Source: Ruminococcaceae bacterium UBA1730 (GTDB lineage: Bacteria > Bacillota > Clostridia > Oscillospirales > Acutalibacteraceae). Taken from it: DNA of 49,265 bases. The position numbers and the translations under genes were made by a program. The first letter of the stretch is position 1, and every line of letters begins with the position of its first letter. The stretch lies in NCBI GenBank assembly GCA_002315935.1, contig DCII01000027.1, positions 1-49,265 of the forward strand, in the 5' to 3' direction. The notes under the pieces were generated by a model, which was not told the DNA's origin, did no database searches, and saw only the letters and a list, made by a program, of their open reading frames with translations. Shown here piece by piece: positions 26,135 to 34,503 of this stretch.

Positions 26135-27040
26135 TTATTCAACATAAATAACCTCGGGTTCAAGAGTAACACCCGTGCTTTCGAAAACGGTTTTTCTGCA
26201 ATGGTCAATTACGCCGAGAACATCCTTGCAGGTTGCATTATTGAAATTGATAATAAAACCTGCGTGCTTTTCGCTGACTCTTGCACCGCCAACGGAATAG
26301 CCCTTCAAGCCGTTCTGCTCAATGAGTGCACCTGCAAAATATCCCTCAGGGCGTTTGAAGGTGCTTCCTGCACTCGGAAATTCAAGAGGTTGTTTCTCTT
26401 TTCTCTTCGAAAGAAGAATATCCATCTGTGCCTTTATATCAGCCTGCTCACCTTTTTCAAGCTTCATTGTTACCGAAGAAATAACAAGATTCCTGCCTGA
26501 ATAAACGCTGTGACGATAGCCGTAATCAAGCTCTTCGCCCGAAAATGTTTCCGATTTGCCGTCGGGAGTAATGTGGTCGCAGGAAACAACAACATTCTTC
26601 ATTTCGCCGCCGTAAGCTCCCGCATTCATGAACGCCGCTCCGCCAACACATCCCGGAATACCGTATGCAAACTCAAGACCGGTTAAGGAATTATCAAACG
26701 CAAAGCGGCATAATTTCGCAAGCGATACGCCGCTCTGACATCTGATTGTTGTTTCGTCAATAAGCTCAATCCCGTCAAGGTCAACAAGATTGATTATAAC
26801 TCCTTTAAATCCTTCATCGCTGAAAAGAAGATTGCTCCCCTTTCCGATTGTCATATAACGGATTGAATGTTCGTTGATATATCTGATTGCGGAGGAGAGC
26901 TTTTCAACATTATCGGGAAAAATCATTACATCTGCTTTTCCGCCGATATGAAATGTTGTAAAATTTGACAGCAATGCAAAATTTGAATATCTGCACGAAA
27001 TACCGTCACAAAAGCTGAAAAATTCATCGTAAGCCTTCAT
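26135..27040 (-). CDS. murB: UDP-N-acetylenolpyruvoylglucosamine reductase
   Basis: FAD enzyme making UDP-MurNAc, an early cytoplasmic step of peptidoglycan synthesis. Motifs are TTFHIGGKADVMIFP (FAD-binding start), GKGSNLLFSDEGF, GIPGCVGGAAFMNAGAYGGEM and SAGSTFKRPEG with the catalytic Ser. A C-terminal KHAGFIINF segment follows. Length fits the shorter (type II) MurB. A TTG at 27061 lies in frame, but GGAGG just upstream of the ATG at 27040 shows that the ATG is the start (301 residues). The upstream ROK kinase ends at 27062. Confidence 0.96.
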   Translation of the reverse strand: MKAYDEFFSFCDGISCRYSNFALLSNFTTFHIGGKADVMIFPDNVEKLSSAIRYINEHSIRYMTIGKGSNLLFSDEGFKGVIINLVDLDGIELIDETTIRCQSGVSLAKLCRFAFDNSLTGLEFAYGIPGCVGGAAFMNAGAYGGEMKNVVVSCDHITPDGKSETFSGEELDYGYRHSVYSGRNLVISSVTMKLEKGEQADIKAQMDILLSKRKEKQPLEFPSAGSTFKRPEGYFAGALIEQNGLKGYSVGGARVSEKHAGFIINFNNATCKDVLGVIDHCRKTVFESTGVTLEPEVIYVE

Positions 27041-27061
27041 AGCTTCCTCCACTAAAATCAA

Positions 27062-28009
27062 TTATTCATCAAGAAGAGCCGCACCGAATATGCCTGCATC
27101 ATTGCCAAGCTCTGCACCGACAATCATTGTCTGCTTCTTTGCATAAACGCTGTATCTCTGAGCTTCAACCTCTGCTCTGAGGGGTGCAAGAATTGTTTCA
27201 CCCTCGTGACCGATACCACCGCCAACGCAGACGATTTCAGGCTGGAGAGCATTAATTATATTACATACACCTGCCGCAAGATAATGAATATATTTATCAA
27301 CAACGGCTTTTGCTGTTGCATCGCCGTTTCTCATTGCATCAAAAGCAGTTCTGCCGCTGACCGCTTCGATATTGCCGTTGACAAGCTGCCACATACCGCT
27401 TTCCTTATCGGCTTCCATTGCGGCCTTTGTCTGCGATATAAGAGCTGTTGCGGAAGAATATCTTTCCCAGCAACCTTTTCTGCCGCAGTTGCACTGTTCG
27501 CCGTCAACAACGATTACCATATGACCCATTTCGCCGGCAGCATAGTTAACACCGCCGACAATTTTTCCGTCAAGAATAATGCCGCTTCCTACGCCTGTGC
27601 CGAGAGTGATTGCAACAAAATTCTTAACGCCCTTGCCGACACCTGCTACTGCTTCGCCGAGAGCGGCACAGTTGGCATCATTATCAAGATAAACAGGCTT
27701 ACCTATTCTTGCTTCAAGAAGCTCCTTTGCGGGAACCTGATTGAAATCAAGATTATTTGCAAATTCAATATATCCGTTTGCCTTATTGACCGAACCGGGA
27801 GTACCGACACCGACAGAAACGACATCATCAATCGAAACACCTGCATCATTGAGAGCCACGTCAATTGCAACCTTAATATCATCAAATATTTCTTCTGCGG
27901 GTCTCGGGCATTTGGTTTTAACCTTACCTCTGCCGACAATTTTAAGCTCTTCCGAAACAACGCCGACTGCGATATTTGTTCCGCCTAAATCAACACCTAT
28001 TCTATACAT
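27062..28009 (-). CDS. ROK family sugar kinase, probable glucokinase
   Basis: A 315-residue cytoplasmic kinase of the ROK family. The phosphate loop is MYRIGVDLGGTNIAVGVV and the sugar-site motif VYLDNDANCAALGEA (about 104-118) includes the catalytic Asp. Two glycine-rich loops are seen (ITLGTGVGSGIILDG and CVGGGIGHEGE). The zinc motif CNCGRKGCWERY is near 177. Glucokinase is the commonest function of such proteins in clostridia, but N-acetylmannosamine or other sugars are possible. GGAGGTAAT precedes the ATG. It lies inside a wall and carbon-control cluster with murB and hprK. Confidence 0.88.
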   Translation of the reverse strand: MYRIGVDLGGTNIAVGVVSEELKIVGRGKVKTKCPRPAEEIFDDIKVAIDVALNDAGVSIDDVVSVGVGTPGSVNKANGYIEFANNLDFNQVPAKELLEARIGKPVYLDNDANCAALGEAVAGVGKGVKNFVAITLGTGVGSGIILDGKIVGGVNYAAGEMGHMVIVVDGEQCNCGRKGCWERYSSATALISQTKAAMEADKESGMWQLVNGNIEAVSGRTAFDAMRNGDATAKAVVDKYIHYLAAGVCNIINALQPEIVCVGGGIGHEGETILAPLRAEVEAQRYSVYAKKQTMIVGAELGNDAGIFGAALLDE

Positions 28010-28041
28010 TCTTATTACCTCCGTAATATTATTTATTCCTT

Positions 28042-28962
28042 TTATCTTAATATTTTTTCGCCGTCAAAAACAATGAAGCCATATCCGTTGCCGCCCTTGT
28101 GACCTGAAATGAGCCACTGTGCATAAGCCTTTCGAAGAGCAGTATCCTGCGGAAGCTGGTCATAAGGAAGGTCCGAATACTTATCAAAAACTCTCCAGCC
28201 ATTGCTGAAGCCTTCGTCATTCTCGTCTGATTCAATGATTTCAAAATCATCCATGAATCGAAGAATGTTAAGATTTTTCGGAAGGAATTCTCTGTGCTTC
28301 GGATAAAGAAGCCACGAATGGCAGCCGAAAACAACAAGTCCGTCAGGGAAAAGATGCTTATAATTCTCATATGCCTTTTTATATGAATCGAGTCTTACTT
28401 CATCGGAAAGAGGGACACCTGATGACGGAATATGAAAATTGATATAAGTATCACCGGGTTTAAGAACCTTGCCGCATTTAAGCTTATATTCGTCTCTTTC
28501 GAATTCACTTTCTTCATACTGAAATCTGCCGAAGGTAAAGCGTTCCATCTTGAACAGACCGTCATTCCAGCCGGCAACAAAGGTTCCCGGAACCTCTTCA
28601 CATTTGATGCACTCAATGAGCTTATACTTGAAATCGCTTGCCGACTCCCAGAAAAGCTTTTCGCCGATTCCTTTTTCGATATATCTTTCTCTGAGTATCG
28701 GAGCACAGAGAAGAAGGAAAACAAATTCCATTGTGCATTCATTTTCCTCATATTTTATTCCGAGAGCATCAACGCCCTCAAGTGCTTCACGAAGGCCGTC
28801 TGCCTCCGGGTACATATAGCCGTTTACAAATATATCAAATTCGTTTCCGAATTTTTCTTCATCATCAAGTCTCTGAAGAAGTCTTGTAAACTCCTTTATT
28901 GCTTCCTCCGGATAATCATAATGCTTCATGAAATCCTGAATAAACTGTGTGTTATGTTTCAT
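28042..28962 (-). CDS. GNAT-like acyltransferase-domain protein, substrate unknown
   Basis: A 306-residue soluble protein that I match from memory to a gut-Firmicute family usually labelled acyltransferase domain-containing protein (N-terminal all-helical domain followed by a GNAT-like C-terminal domain). The N-terminal half is helical and acidic (EAIKEFTRLLQRLDDEEKF). The C-terminal half contains GDTYINFHIPSSGVPLSDE and a beta-rich VVFGCHSWLLYP segment. There is no clear acetyl-CoA Q/RxxGxG/A loop, so catalysis is not demonstrated. It is placed between hprK (18-base gap) and the ROK kinase (33-base gap). The co-directional packing suggests one transcript. Confidence 0.5.
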   Translation of the reverse strand: MKHNTQFIQDFMKHYDYPEEAIKEFTRLLQRLDDEEKFGNEFDIFVNGYMYPEADGLREALEGVDALGIKYEENECTMEFVFLLLCAPILRERYIEKGIGEKLFWESASDFKYKLIECIKCEEVPGTFVAGWNDGLFKMERFTFGRFQYEESEFERDEYKLKCGKVLKPGDTYINFHIPSSGVPLSDEVRLDSYKKAYENYKHLFPDGLVVFGCHSWLLYPKHREFLPKNLNILRFMDDFEIIESDENDEGFSNGWRVFDKYSDLPYDQLPQDTALRKAYAQWLISGHKGGNGYGFIVFDGEKILR

Positions 28963-28979
28963 ATATTTCCCTCACTTTA

Positions 28980-29945
28980 TTAAAAATCATGCCATGATTC
29001 AAGCTCTTTCTGCTCAGGAGCAATATCATCCGTCATTCCGAGCGAATGAAGAAGCTCTCTTGCCGCATTATAGCCCATCTTTTTCTGCCTGTTATTCATT
29101 GCGGCAGCTTCAATGATAATAGAAAGGTTTCTGCCGGGCTTGACGGGAACAACCGACACGGGAACGCTTATTCCGAGAATATCGGTATATTCATTTTCAA
29201 GTCCGAGACGGTCATAAACCTTATCCTGGTCCCAAAGCTCAAGCTGAATAACCATATCGATTTTTTCGGTCAGCTTAACCGCACCCATGCCAAAAAGCCT
29301 TCTGGCGTTCAGAATTCCGACACCACGAAGCTCAATGAAATGCCTGATATTATCAGGAGCGGAACCGACAAGCGTTTTATTCGAAACCCTTCTTATTTCA
29401 ACGGCATCATCGGCAATCAGTCTGTGACCTCTGTTGATAAGCTCCAGAGCTGTTTCACTCTTGCCGACACCGCTGTCACCGAGAATAAGCACACCTTCGC
29501 CGTAAACCTCAACGAAAACGCCGTGACGGGTGATTCTCTGTGCAAGCTCAACGCCGAGATATGAGATTGTTGCCGACATACAGCCTGATGTTGATTCGGG
29601 AGTTGAAAGAACGGGGACCTCATATTTCCGGGCAATTTCAACGAACGAAGGCTTCAGCTCAAGTCCTCTTGTGATAAGCAATGCGGCAGGTTTCTTTGAA
29701 AGAAGTCTGTCCATGCTTTCTTTGGCAATTTCTTCTTCAAGACTGTTTACATATTCAATCTCCGTAAGTCCGAGAAACTGAATTCTGGCAGGGTCAAAAT
29801 GCTCCTCAAAGCCCGATAAAATCAGACCCGGTCTGTTTACATCCTGCGAAGTGACAAAAATATCCTTCAATTCATGCGGAGTATAAACAACCGAAAACGA
29901 AAGGTCATTAACAACCTTTTCAAGCGAAACGGAATAGTTACTCAT
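28980..29945 (-). CDS. hprK: HPr kinase/phosphorylase
   Basis: Bifunctional enzyme that phosphorylates and dephosphorylates HPr at Ser46, setting carbon catabolite repression in Gram-positive bacteria. The 321 residues include an N-terminal regulatory domain. The C-terminal kinase has Walker A LGDSGVGKSETALELI near residues 153-168. The second family signature is IELRGVGILNARRLFGMGAV near 204-223. The product senses glycolytic intermediates, which suits its place upstream of a sugar kinase, on the same strand as pfkA. It has its own promoter just after the tsf terminator. Confidence 0.96.
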   Translation of the reverse strand: MSNYSVSLEKVVNDLSFSVVYTPHELKDIFVTSQDVNRPGLILSGFEEHFDPARIQFLGLTEIEYVNSLEEEIAKESMDRLLSKKPAALLITRGLELKPSFVEIARKYEVPVLSTPESTSGCMSATISYLGVELAQRITRHGVFVEVYGEGVLILGDSGVGKSETALELINRGHRLIADDAVEIRRVSNKTLVGSAPDNIRHFIELRGVGILNARRLFGMGAVKLTEKIDMVIQLELWDQDKVYDRLGLENEYTDILGISVPVSVVPVKPGRNLSIIIEAAAMNNRQKKMGYNAARELLHSLGMTDDIAPEQKELESWHDF

Positions 29946-29988
29946 AAGTTACTCCTTTGCAAAAGCACACCTTTCCATAGTTACAGTT

Positions 29989-30017
29989 ATTATAAAACAT
30001 TTTAAGGTTTTTTCCAA
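29989..30017 (-). promoter_or_regulatory. promoter of hprK
   Basis: On the minus strand TTGGAA (30012-30017), 17 bases, TATAAT (29989-29994), between the tsf terminator and hprK. Confidence 0.65.
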
Positions 30018-30048
30018 CCCTTTTTATAAAATATTTTAAATAAAATGC

Positions 30049-30078
30049 AAAAAAATCCCCCATCCGTGAGGATGAGGG
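30049..30078 (-). terminator. intrinsic terminator of rpsB-tsf
   Basis: On the minus strand CCCTCATCC (30070-30078) pairs with GGATGGGGG (30057-30065) with a TCAC loop, then a run of seven T. It separates the translation operon from hprK. Confidence 0.92.
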
Positions 30079-30093
30079 AAAAAGAAAATCAAA

Positions 30094-31194
30094 TTATTTA
30101 ACCATGCTTGCAACTTCTGCTGCGAAGTCGTCCGCTTTCTTTTCAAGACCTTCGCCCTTTGCGAAACGGATGAAGCTCTTAACCTTAATGTGAGCATCAA
30201 GTGTCTTGGCTACATTTGCAACATAGCCGGCAACATTGCCTTCAAAGAGGTCTGTGCGGACAAATGCCTGCTCAAGAAGGCAAACTTCCTTAATCTGCTT
30301 TGCAACACGACCTTCAGTTGCACCTGCGAAAATCTTGTTGGCAACAATTTCTTCTTTGTTTGCAACTGCAACCTCAGCGAGAGCTGCAACAGCTTCATCT
30401 GAAAGGAAGTTGAAGAGGAACTTGTTGTTCTTCTGCTCTTCATATGCAGCCTTGTCTGCATCGCTGAACTTTCCTGCCGCAATAGCCTTATCAAATGTGC
30501 TTGTAAGGATGGGCTTGGGAAGAGTTTCGGGCTTATTGAGTGAGCTTTCAACGATGATGTTTCTCATCTTTGCAAGCTCTTCTGCCGAAATATCATCCTT
30601 GCCGAGATATTCGGGGCTCATAGCTGCAACCTGCATTGCAACATTCTTACCCATTGCAACAAATTCGTCCTTAGCGGCTGTTACATCGTCTGTTTCAAAC
30701 TCAACAAGAACACCAACTGTTCCGCCGGCATGAATATAGGTAACTGCTTTGCCTTCGACGAGAGCGAAACGGCGAAGTTTCATATTTTCACGAATCTTAA
30801 GGAAAAGCTCCTGAACTGAATCGGCAACCGAAAGATTACCGCCGACAAGTGTTGCTGCGTTAAGAGCATCAAGGTCAGCAGGCTTAACTGTTGCAACTGT
30901 CTTTGCAATGTCATTTGCAAGAGCAACAAATTCGGGATTCTTACCAACGAAGTCTGTTTCGCAGTTGATTTCAACAAGAGCTGCGGCATCAGCTGTGCTG
31001 AATGCTGCAACGGTGCCTTCTGCTGCTGCACGGCTTGCCTTCTTAGCCGCTGATGCAAGACCCTTCTCACGAAGGAATTCCATTGCCTTATCTATATCGC
31101 CTTCAGATTCCACAAGAGCCTTTTTGCAGTCCATCATGCCTGCGCCGGTCTTTTCTCTGAGAGCCTGAACGTCTTTAGCTGTAAATGCTGCCAT
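30094..31194 (-). CDS. tsf: elongation factor Ts with an insertion
   Basis: Nucleotide exchange factor for EF-Tu. The UBA-like N-terminal domain is clear (VQALREKTGAGMMDCKKAL, residues 9-27). The TDFV motif that contacts EF-Tu is at 80-83, and the FVAMGKNVAMQVAAMSPEYL segment is at 178-197. At 366 residues it is longer than the usual 280-310. The extra length falls at about 215-290, between the RNIIVESSL segment and the final GRVAKQIKEVCLLEQAFV helix; the stretch is Ala- and Lys-rich. It follows rpsB by 3 bases, the classic order. Confidence 0.96.
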   Translation of the reverse strand: MAAFTAKDVQALREKTGAGMMDCKKALVESEGDIDKAMEFLREKGLASAAKKASRAAAEGTVAAFSTADAAALVEINCETDFVGKNPEFVALANDIAKTVATVKPADLDALNAATLVGGNLSVADSVQELFLKIRENMKLRRFALVEGKAVTYIHAGGTVGVLVEFETDDVTAAKDEFVAMGKNVAMQVAAMSPEYLGKDDISAEELAKMRNIIVESSLNKPETLPKPILTSTFDKAIAAGKFSDADKAAYEEQKNNKFLFNFLSDEAVAALAEVAVANKEEIVANKIFAGATEGRVAKQIKEVCLLEQAFVRTDLFEGNVAGYVANVAKTLDAHIKVKSFIRFAKGEGLEKKADDFAAEVASMVK

Positions 31195-31197
31195 GAA

Positions 31198-31926
31198 TTA
31201 TTCCTCCTCTTTAGCCTCTTCAGCAGCTTCGGGAGCTGTCTGCTCACCCTGTCTGCCTTCGATAACTGCATCTGCCATTGCACCTGCAATAAGCTTAACG
31301 GCACGGATAGCGTCGTCATTGCCGGGGATAACATAATCAACCTCATCGGGGTCACAGTTTGTGTCAACTATTGCAACGATGGGGATACCGAGTTTCTTTG
31401 CTTCGAGAACAGCAATTCTTTCCTTGCGGGGGTCAACGATGAACATAGCAGCAGGCTGCTTCTTCATTTCTGTGATACCGCCCATGAACTTCTCAAGCTT
31501 TTCGATTTCAAGAGCAAGCTTTGCAACTTCCTTCTTGGGGAGAAGGTCGAATGTTCCGTCTGCTTCCATAGCCTTGAGCTGAGCAAGTCTTCTGATTCTC
31601 TTCTGGATTGTGTTGAAGTTGGTGAGCATACCGCCGAGCCAACGAGCGTTAACGAAAGGCATTCCGCAACGGATAGCTTCTTCCTTAACTGACTCCTGAG
31701 CCTGCTTCTTTGTTCCTACAAAGAGAACTTCTCCACCCTCAGCTGCGATTTCACGGATGAACATATAAGCATCTTCGAGCTTCTTTACTGTTTTCTGAAG
31801 GTCGATGATGTAGATGCCGTTTCTCTCCGTGAAGATGTACTCAGCCATCTTGGGGTTCCATCTTCTGGTCTGATGACCGAAGTGAACACCCGCTTCAAGT
31901 AACTGTTTCATTGATACTACTGACAT
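31198..31926 (-). CDS. rpsB: 30S ribosomal protein S2
   Basis: Small-subunit ribosomal protein of 242 residues, standard length. MKQLLEAGVHFGHQTRRWNPKM is the conserved opening, followed by GIYIIDLQKT, VLFVGTKKQAQ and NARWLGGMLTN. The SIVDTNCDP-type motif appears as IVAIVDTNCDPDEVDYVIPGND. A GGAGGAAAAAA site precedes the ATG. Its transcript begins with a leader of about 120 bases. Confidence 0.98.
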   Translation of the reverse strand: MSVVSMKQLLEAGVHFGHQTRRWNPKMAEYIFTERNGIYIIDLQKTVKKLEDAYMFIREIAAEGGEVLFVGTKKQAQESVKEEAIRCGMPFVNARWLGGMLTNFNTIQKRIRRLAQLKAMEADGTFDLLPKKEVAKLALEIEKLEKFMGGITEMKKQPAAMFIVDPRKERIAVLEAKKLGIPIVAIVDTNCDPDEVDYVIPGNDDAIRAVKLIAGAMADAVIEGRQGEQTAPEAAEEAKEEE

Positions 31927-31932
31927 GATTTT

Positions 31933-32044
31933 TTCCTCCTAAGTTAAATTTTGTATCTTGTCAGATACGAACCGCCGCAAAGTCTGATATTACCACGAAA
32001 TCGCTTCCGCACTCATAATAAAAATAACTCTGCGTGTGATTTGC
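31933..32044 (-). other. rpsB leader with potential secondary structure
   Basis: The untranslated leader includes a perfect GTATCT-GACA-AGATAC hairpin just before the ribosome binding site and a G-rich segment (GCGGCGG). Many ribosomal operons carry autoregulatory leaders. I do not recognise a named S2 motif here, so this is only a candidate regulatory RNA. Confidence 0.35.
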
Positions 32045-32050
32045 TTTGGC

Positions 32051-32079
32051 ATTATATCACATTGCTTTTGCAATTTCAA
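32051..32079 (-). promoter_or_regulatory. promoter of rpsB-tsf
   Basis: On the minus strand TTGAAA (32074-32079), 17 bases, TATAAT (32051-32056), with an extended -10 TG. This fits a highly expressed ribosomal gene. Confidence 0.82.
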
Positions 32080-32157
32080 GCAAATTTTTAAATTTATCTA
32101 AAATATATGAAGAAAAGAACATTATACCTGCGTTTATTTACTGACAAAGCAAAAATT

Positions 32158-33549
32158 TTATTCTCTATGCCACTTAACGCCCTGAGCTGTATCCTCAAGA
32201 ACAATGCCCATTGCCTTAAGCTCGTCTCTGATTCTGTCTGCTTCTGCCCAATTCTTATCTTTTCTCGCCTGAGCTCTTGCGGCAATCATAGCATCAATGT
32301 CTTCATCAAGGACTTCATTGTTTCTATTATAAACCAGACCGAGAACGCCCGTAAGCTCATCGAAAAGCTTTGTTGCATATTCAACCGTTTCCTTGCTCTG
32401 ATTCTGACCGATAACAAGAGTATTGATGTCTCTGACAAGCTCAAAAACTGTTGATATTCCGTCTGCGGTGTTGAGGTCATCATCCATAGCTTCAATGAAC
32501 TGCTCAACCCTCTTATCAAGCTGTGACTTAACATCGGCATCAAGCTCACCTTCGGAAGCATTTTTAAGCTCAAAATCAAGGCTGTCACGGCAGGTGTAAA
32601 GTCTGACAAGAGAAGCCTTGCATTGCTCGATAATATCAACGCTGTAATTAATCGGGCTTCTGTATGACGAAGAAATCATGAGATAACGGATAGGCTCATA
32701 GCCGTATTTTTCCGCAACATCCCTGACGGTAAAGAAATTGCCGAGCGACTTTGACATCTTGACATTATCAACATTGATATAACCGTTGTGCATCCAGTAT
32801 TTTGCAAACTGCTTATCCGTGAAGCATTCGCTCTGTGCGATTTCATTTTCATGATGCGGAAAAATAAGGTCCTGACCGCCGCAATGAATATCAATGCTTT
32901 CGCCGAGATAACGGATATTCATAGCTGAGCATTCAATATGCCAACCGGGTCTGCCATTGCCCCAGGGTGAATCCCAATAAGGTTCGCCGGGTTTGGCAGA
33001 TTTCCAGAGAGCGAAATCCATTGGGTCTCTCTTGATGTCGCCGACCATGATTCTTGCACCGGCTTCGAGGTCTTCAAGAGGCTGATGGGAAAGCTTGCCG
33101 TATTCATTGAATGTCTTTGTGCTGAAATAAACATCGCCGTCAACCTCATAAGCGTGACCTTTTTCAATAAGTCCGCTTACTATTTCAATAATCTTATCAA
33201 TATTTTCGGTTGCCTTCGGATGAACTGTTGCAGGTCTGAAATTCAGTCCCTTGGCATCCTTCCAGAATTCCTCGATATATTTTTCGGAAACAGTCTGATA
33301 ATCCGTTCCTTCCTCATTTGCTCTCTTGATGATTTTATCATCAATATCGGTGAAATTCTGAACAAACGTGACATTATATCCTCTGTATTCAAGGTATCTT
33401 CTAAGAACATCAAAAACACATATAGGTCTTGCATTGCCGATATGAATATAATTATAAACTGTCGGTCCGCAGGCATAAATTTTGACTTCGCCTTCCTTGA
33501 TGGGAACAAGCTCTTCTTTTCTTCTTGTCAATGTGTTGAAAACCTTCAT
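32158..33549 (-). CDS. cysS: cysteinyl-tRNA synthetase
   Basis: Class I aminoacyl-tRNA synthetase charging tRNA-Cys, 463 residues. The ATP motif HIGH appears as YIHIGNARP near residues 34-42, and KMSKS as NVKMSKSLGNFF near 265. Zinc ligands are Cys in YACGPTVYNY, Cys in WHIECSAM, and His/Cys in DIHCGGQDLIFPHHENE. The DALR anticodon-recognition helices and the C-terminal ARAQARKDKNWAEADRIRDEL segment are present. It follows cysE with no gap, under the same cysteine T-box. Confidence 0.97.
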   Translation of the reverse strand: MKVFNTLTRRKEELVPIKEGEVKIYACGPTVYNYIHIGNARPICVFDVLRRYLEYRGYNVTFVQNFTDIDDKIIKRANEEGTDYQTVSEKYIEEFWKDAKGLNFRPATVHPKATENIDKIIEIVSGLIEKGHAYEVDGDVYFSTKTFNEYGKLSHQPLEDLEAGARIMVGDIKRDPMDFALWKSAKPGEPYWDSPWGNGRPGWHIECSAMNIRYLGESIDIHCGGQDLIFPHHENEIAQSECFTDKQFAKYWMHNGYINVDNVKMSKSLGNFFTVRDVAEKYGYEPIRYLMISSSYRSPINYSVDIIEQCKASLVRLYTCRDSLDFELKNASEGELDADVKSQLDKRVEQFIEAMDDDLNTADGISTVFELVRDINTLVIGQNQSKETVEYATKLFDELTGVLGLVYNRNNEVLDEDIDAMIAARAQARKDKNWAEADRIRDELKAMGIVLEDTAQGVKWHRE

Positions 33550-34182
33550 TTATTTTTCCTCCTTGTTGAGTTCTTTTCTTAATTTATCAATTTCGTTTTC
33601 GAGCCTTGCAATCTCCTGTGCTACAGGGTCGGAAATATGAATCTGGTCAAGGTCGGCAACTCTCACGCCGTCAATCTTGACAACCTTTGCGGGAACACCG
33701 ACTGCCGTTGAATTTGCGGGAATATTGTTAAGAACAACCGCACCTGCCGCAATTCTGCTGTTATCTCCGATAAAAACCGGTCCGAGAACCTTTGCACCGG
33801 AACCAATCATAACATTATTTCCGACTGTCGGATGGCGTTTGCCGGTATCCTTGCCCGTACCGCCGAGGGTTACTCCCTGATAAAGAGTAACATCATCGCC
33901 GATTTCGGCAGTTTCGCCGATAACAACACCGGTTCCGTGGTCAATGAAAAATCTTTTGCCGATTGTTGCCGCAGGATGAATCTCTATGCCCGTTTTTCTT
34001 GATGCACGCTGTGAAACCCATCTTGCCAAAAAATAAAGCTTATGGCGATAAAAATAATTCGCTCTTCTGTGAAGCCTTATCGCTTTAAATCCGGGATAAA
34101 GAAACATTATTTCAATTGCCGAACGGGCAGCCGGATCTCTTGCCCATACGCATTCAATATCTTCTCTTAACTGTCTGAACAA
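33550..34182 (-). CDS. cysE: serine O-acetyltransferase
   Basis: First enzyme of cysteine synthesis, moving acetyl from acetyl-CoA to serine. The 210-residue protein has a helical N-terminus and a left-handed beta-helix of hexapeptide repeats (GTGVVIGETAEIGDDVTLYQG, then GGTGKDTGKRHPTVG). A charged coiled tail ends the protein. The reading frame runs open into the T-box, but the start is the TTG at 34182, 7 bases after GGAGG. The residues further upstream are only translated leader RNA. cysS follows directly. Confidence 0.94.
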   Translation of the reverse strand: MFRQLREDIECVWARDPAARSAIEIMFLYPGFKAIRLHRRANYFYRHKLYFLARWVSQRASRKTGIEIHPAATIGKRFFIDHGTGVVIGETAEIGDDVTLYQGVTLGGTGKDTGKRHPTVGNNVMIGSGAKVLGPVFIGDNSRIAAGAVVLNNIPANSTAVGVPAKVVKIDGVRVADLDQIHISDPVAQEIARLENEIDKLRKELNKEEK

Positions 34183-34196
34183 ATCAATTCCTCCAT

Positions 34197-34229
34197 AAAA
34201 AATCCTCCGAAGCCAAAAGACTCCGGAGG
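34197..34229 (-). terminator. regulated terminator of the cysteine T-box
   Basis: On the minus strand CCTCCGGAGTC (34219-34229) pairs with GGCTTCGGAGG (34204-34214), then a T-run. The antiterminator formed with the T-box would disrupt it. Confidence 0.93.
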
Positions 34230-34432
34230 CGTTGATACGCGGTTCCACTCCTGTTTATAACTCAAGGTATAATCCCGGCTTTAACGCAGCCATACGCACA
34301 GAGATACTCAATTCCCCCTGCGTGCCGCAAGGTGCACTTCGCCGTATTTTCTCAAAAGGTCTTTCCAGCTTCCGACCTTCTCTCTGTTGAGCATCATTGC
34401 GGTTACTCTACCCTGCCATTGCATTGATATAT
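34197..34432 (-). promoter_or_regulatory. cysteine-specific T-box riboswitch of cysE-cysS
   Basis: This is a tRNA-sensing leader that reads through when uncharged tRNA-Cys binds. On the minus strand it has a stem I with AGAGAG and a GCTGGAA-type apical loop. The specifier triplet TGC (34334-34336), preceded by GAAG and followed by A, decodes Cys. The T-box TGGAACCGCG lies at 34238-34247. Its TGGA bulge matches the UCCA end expected of tRNA-Cys. The competing terminator is at 34197-34229. It fills most of the 321-base gap between cysE and pgsA; the remainder holds the promoter. Confidence 0.95.
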
Positions 34433-34439
34433 TAATTAG

Positions 34440-34468
34440 ATTATATTATATATCTGAAAAATTGTCAA
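34440..34468 (-). promoter_or_regulatory. consensus promoter of the cysE-cysS operon
   Basis: On the minus strand TTGACA (34463-34468), 17 bases, TATAAT (34440-34445): a perfect sigma-A consensus in both hexamers and spacing. Control is therefore expected at the T-box rather than at initiation. Confidence 0.92.
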
Positions 34469-34503
34469 CGAAAATAATGTATAAAAATGAGGTACGATGA
34501 AAA

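Noticed and set aside
34183..34248. Extension of the cysE reading frame to an upstream start
   Set aside because: These bases encode the T-box terminator and T-box sequence, and the ribosome binding site GGAGG points to the TTG at 34182.
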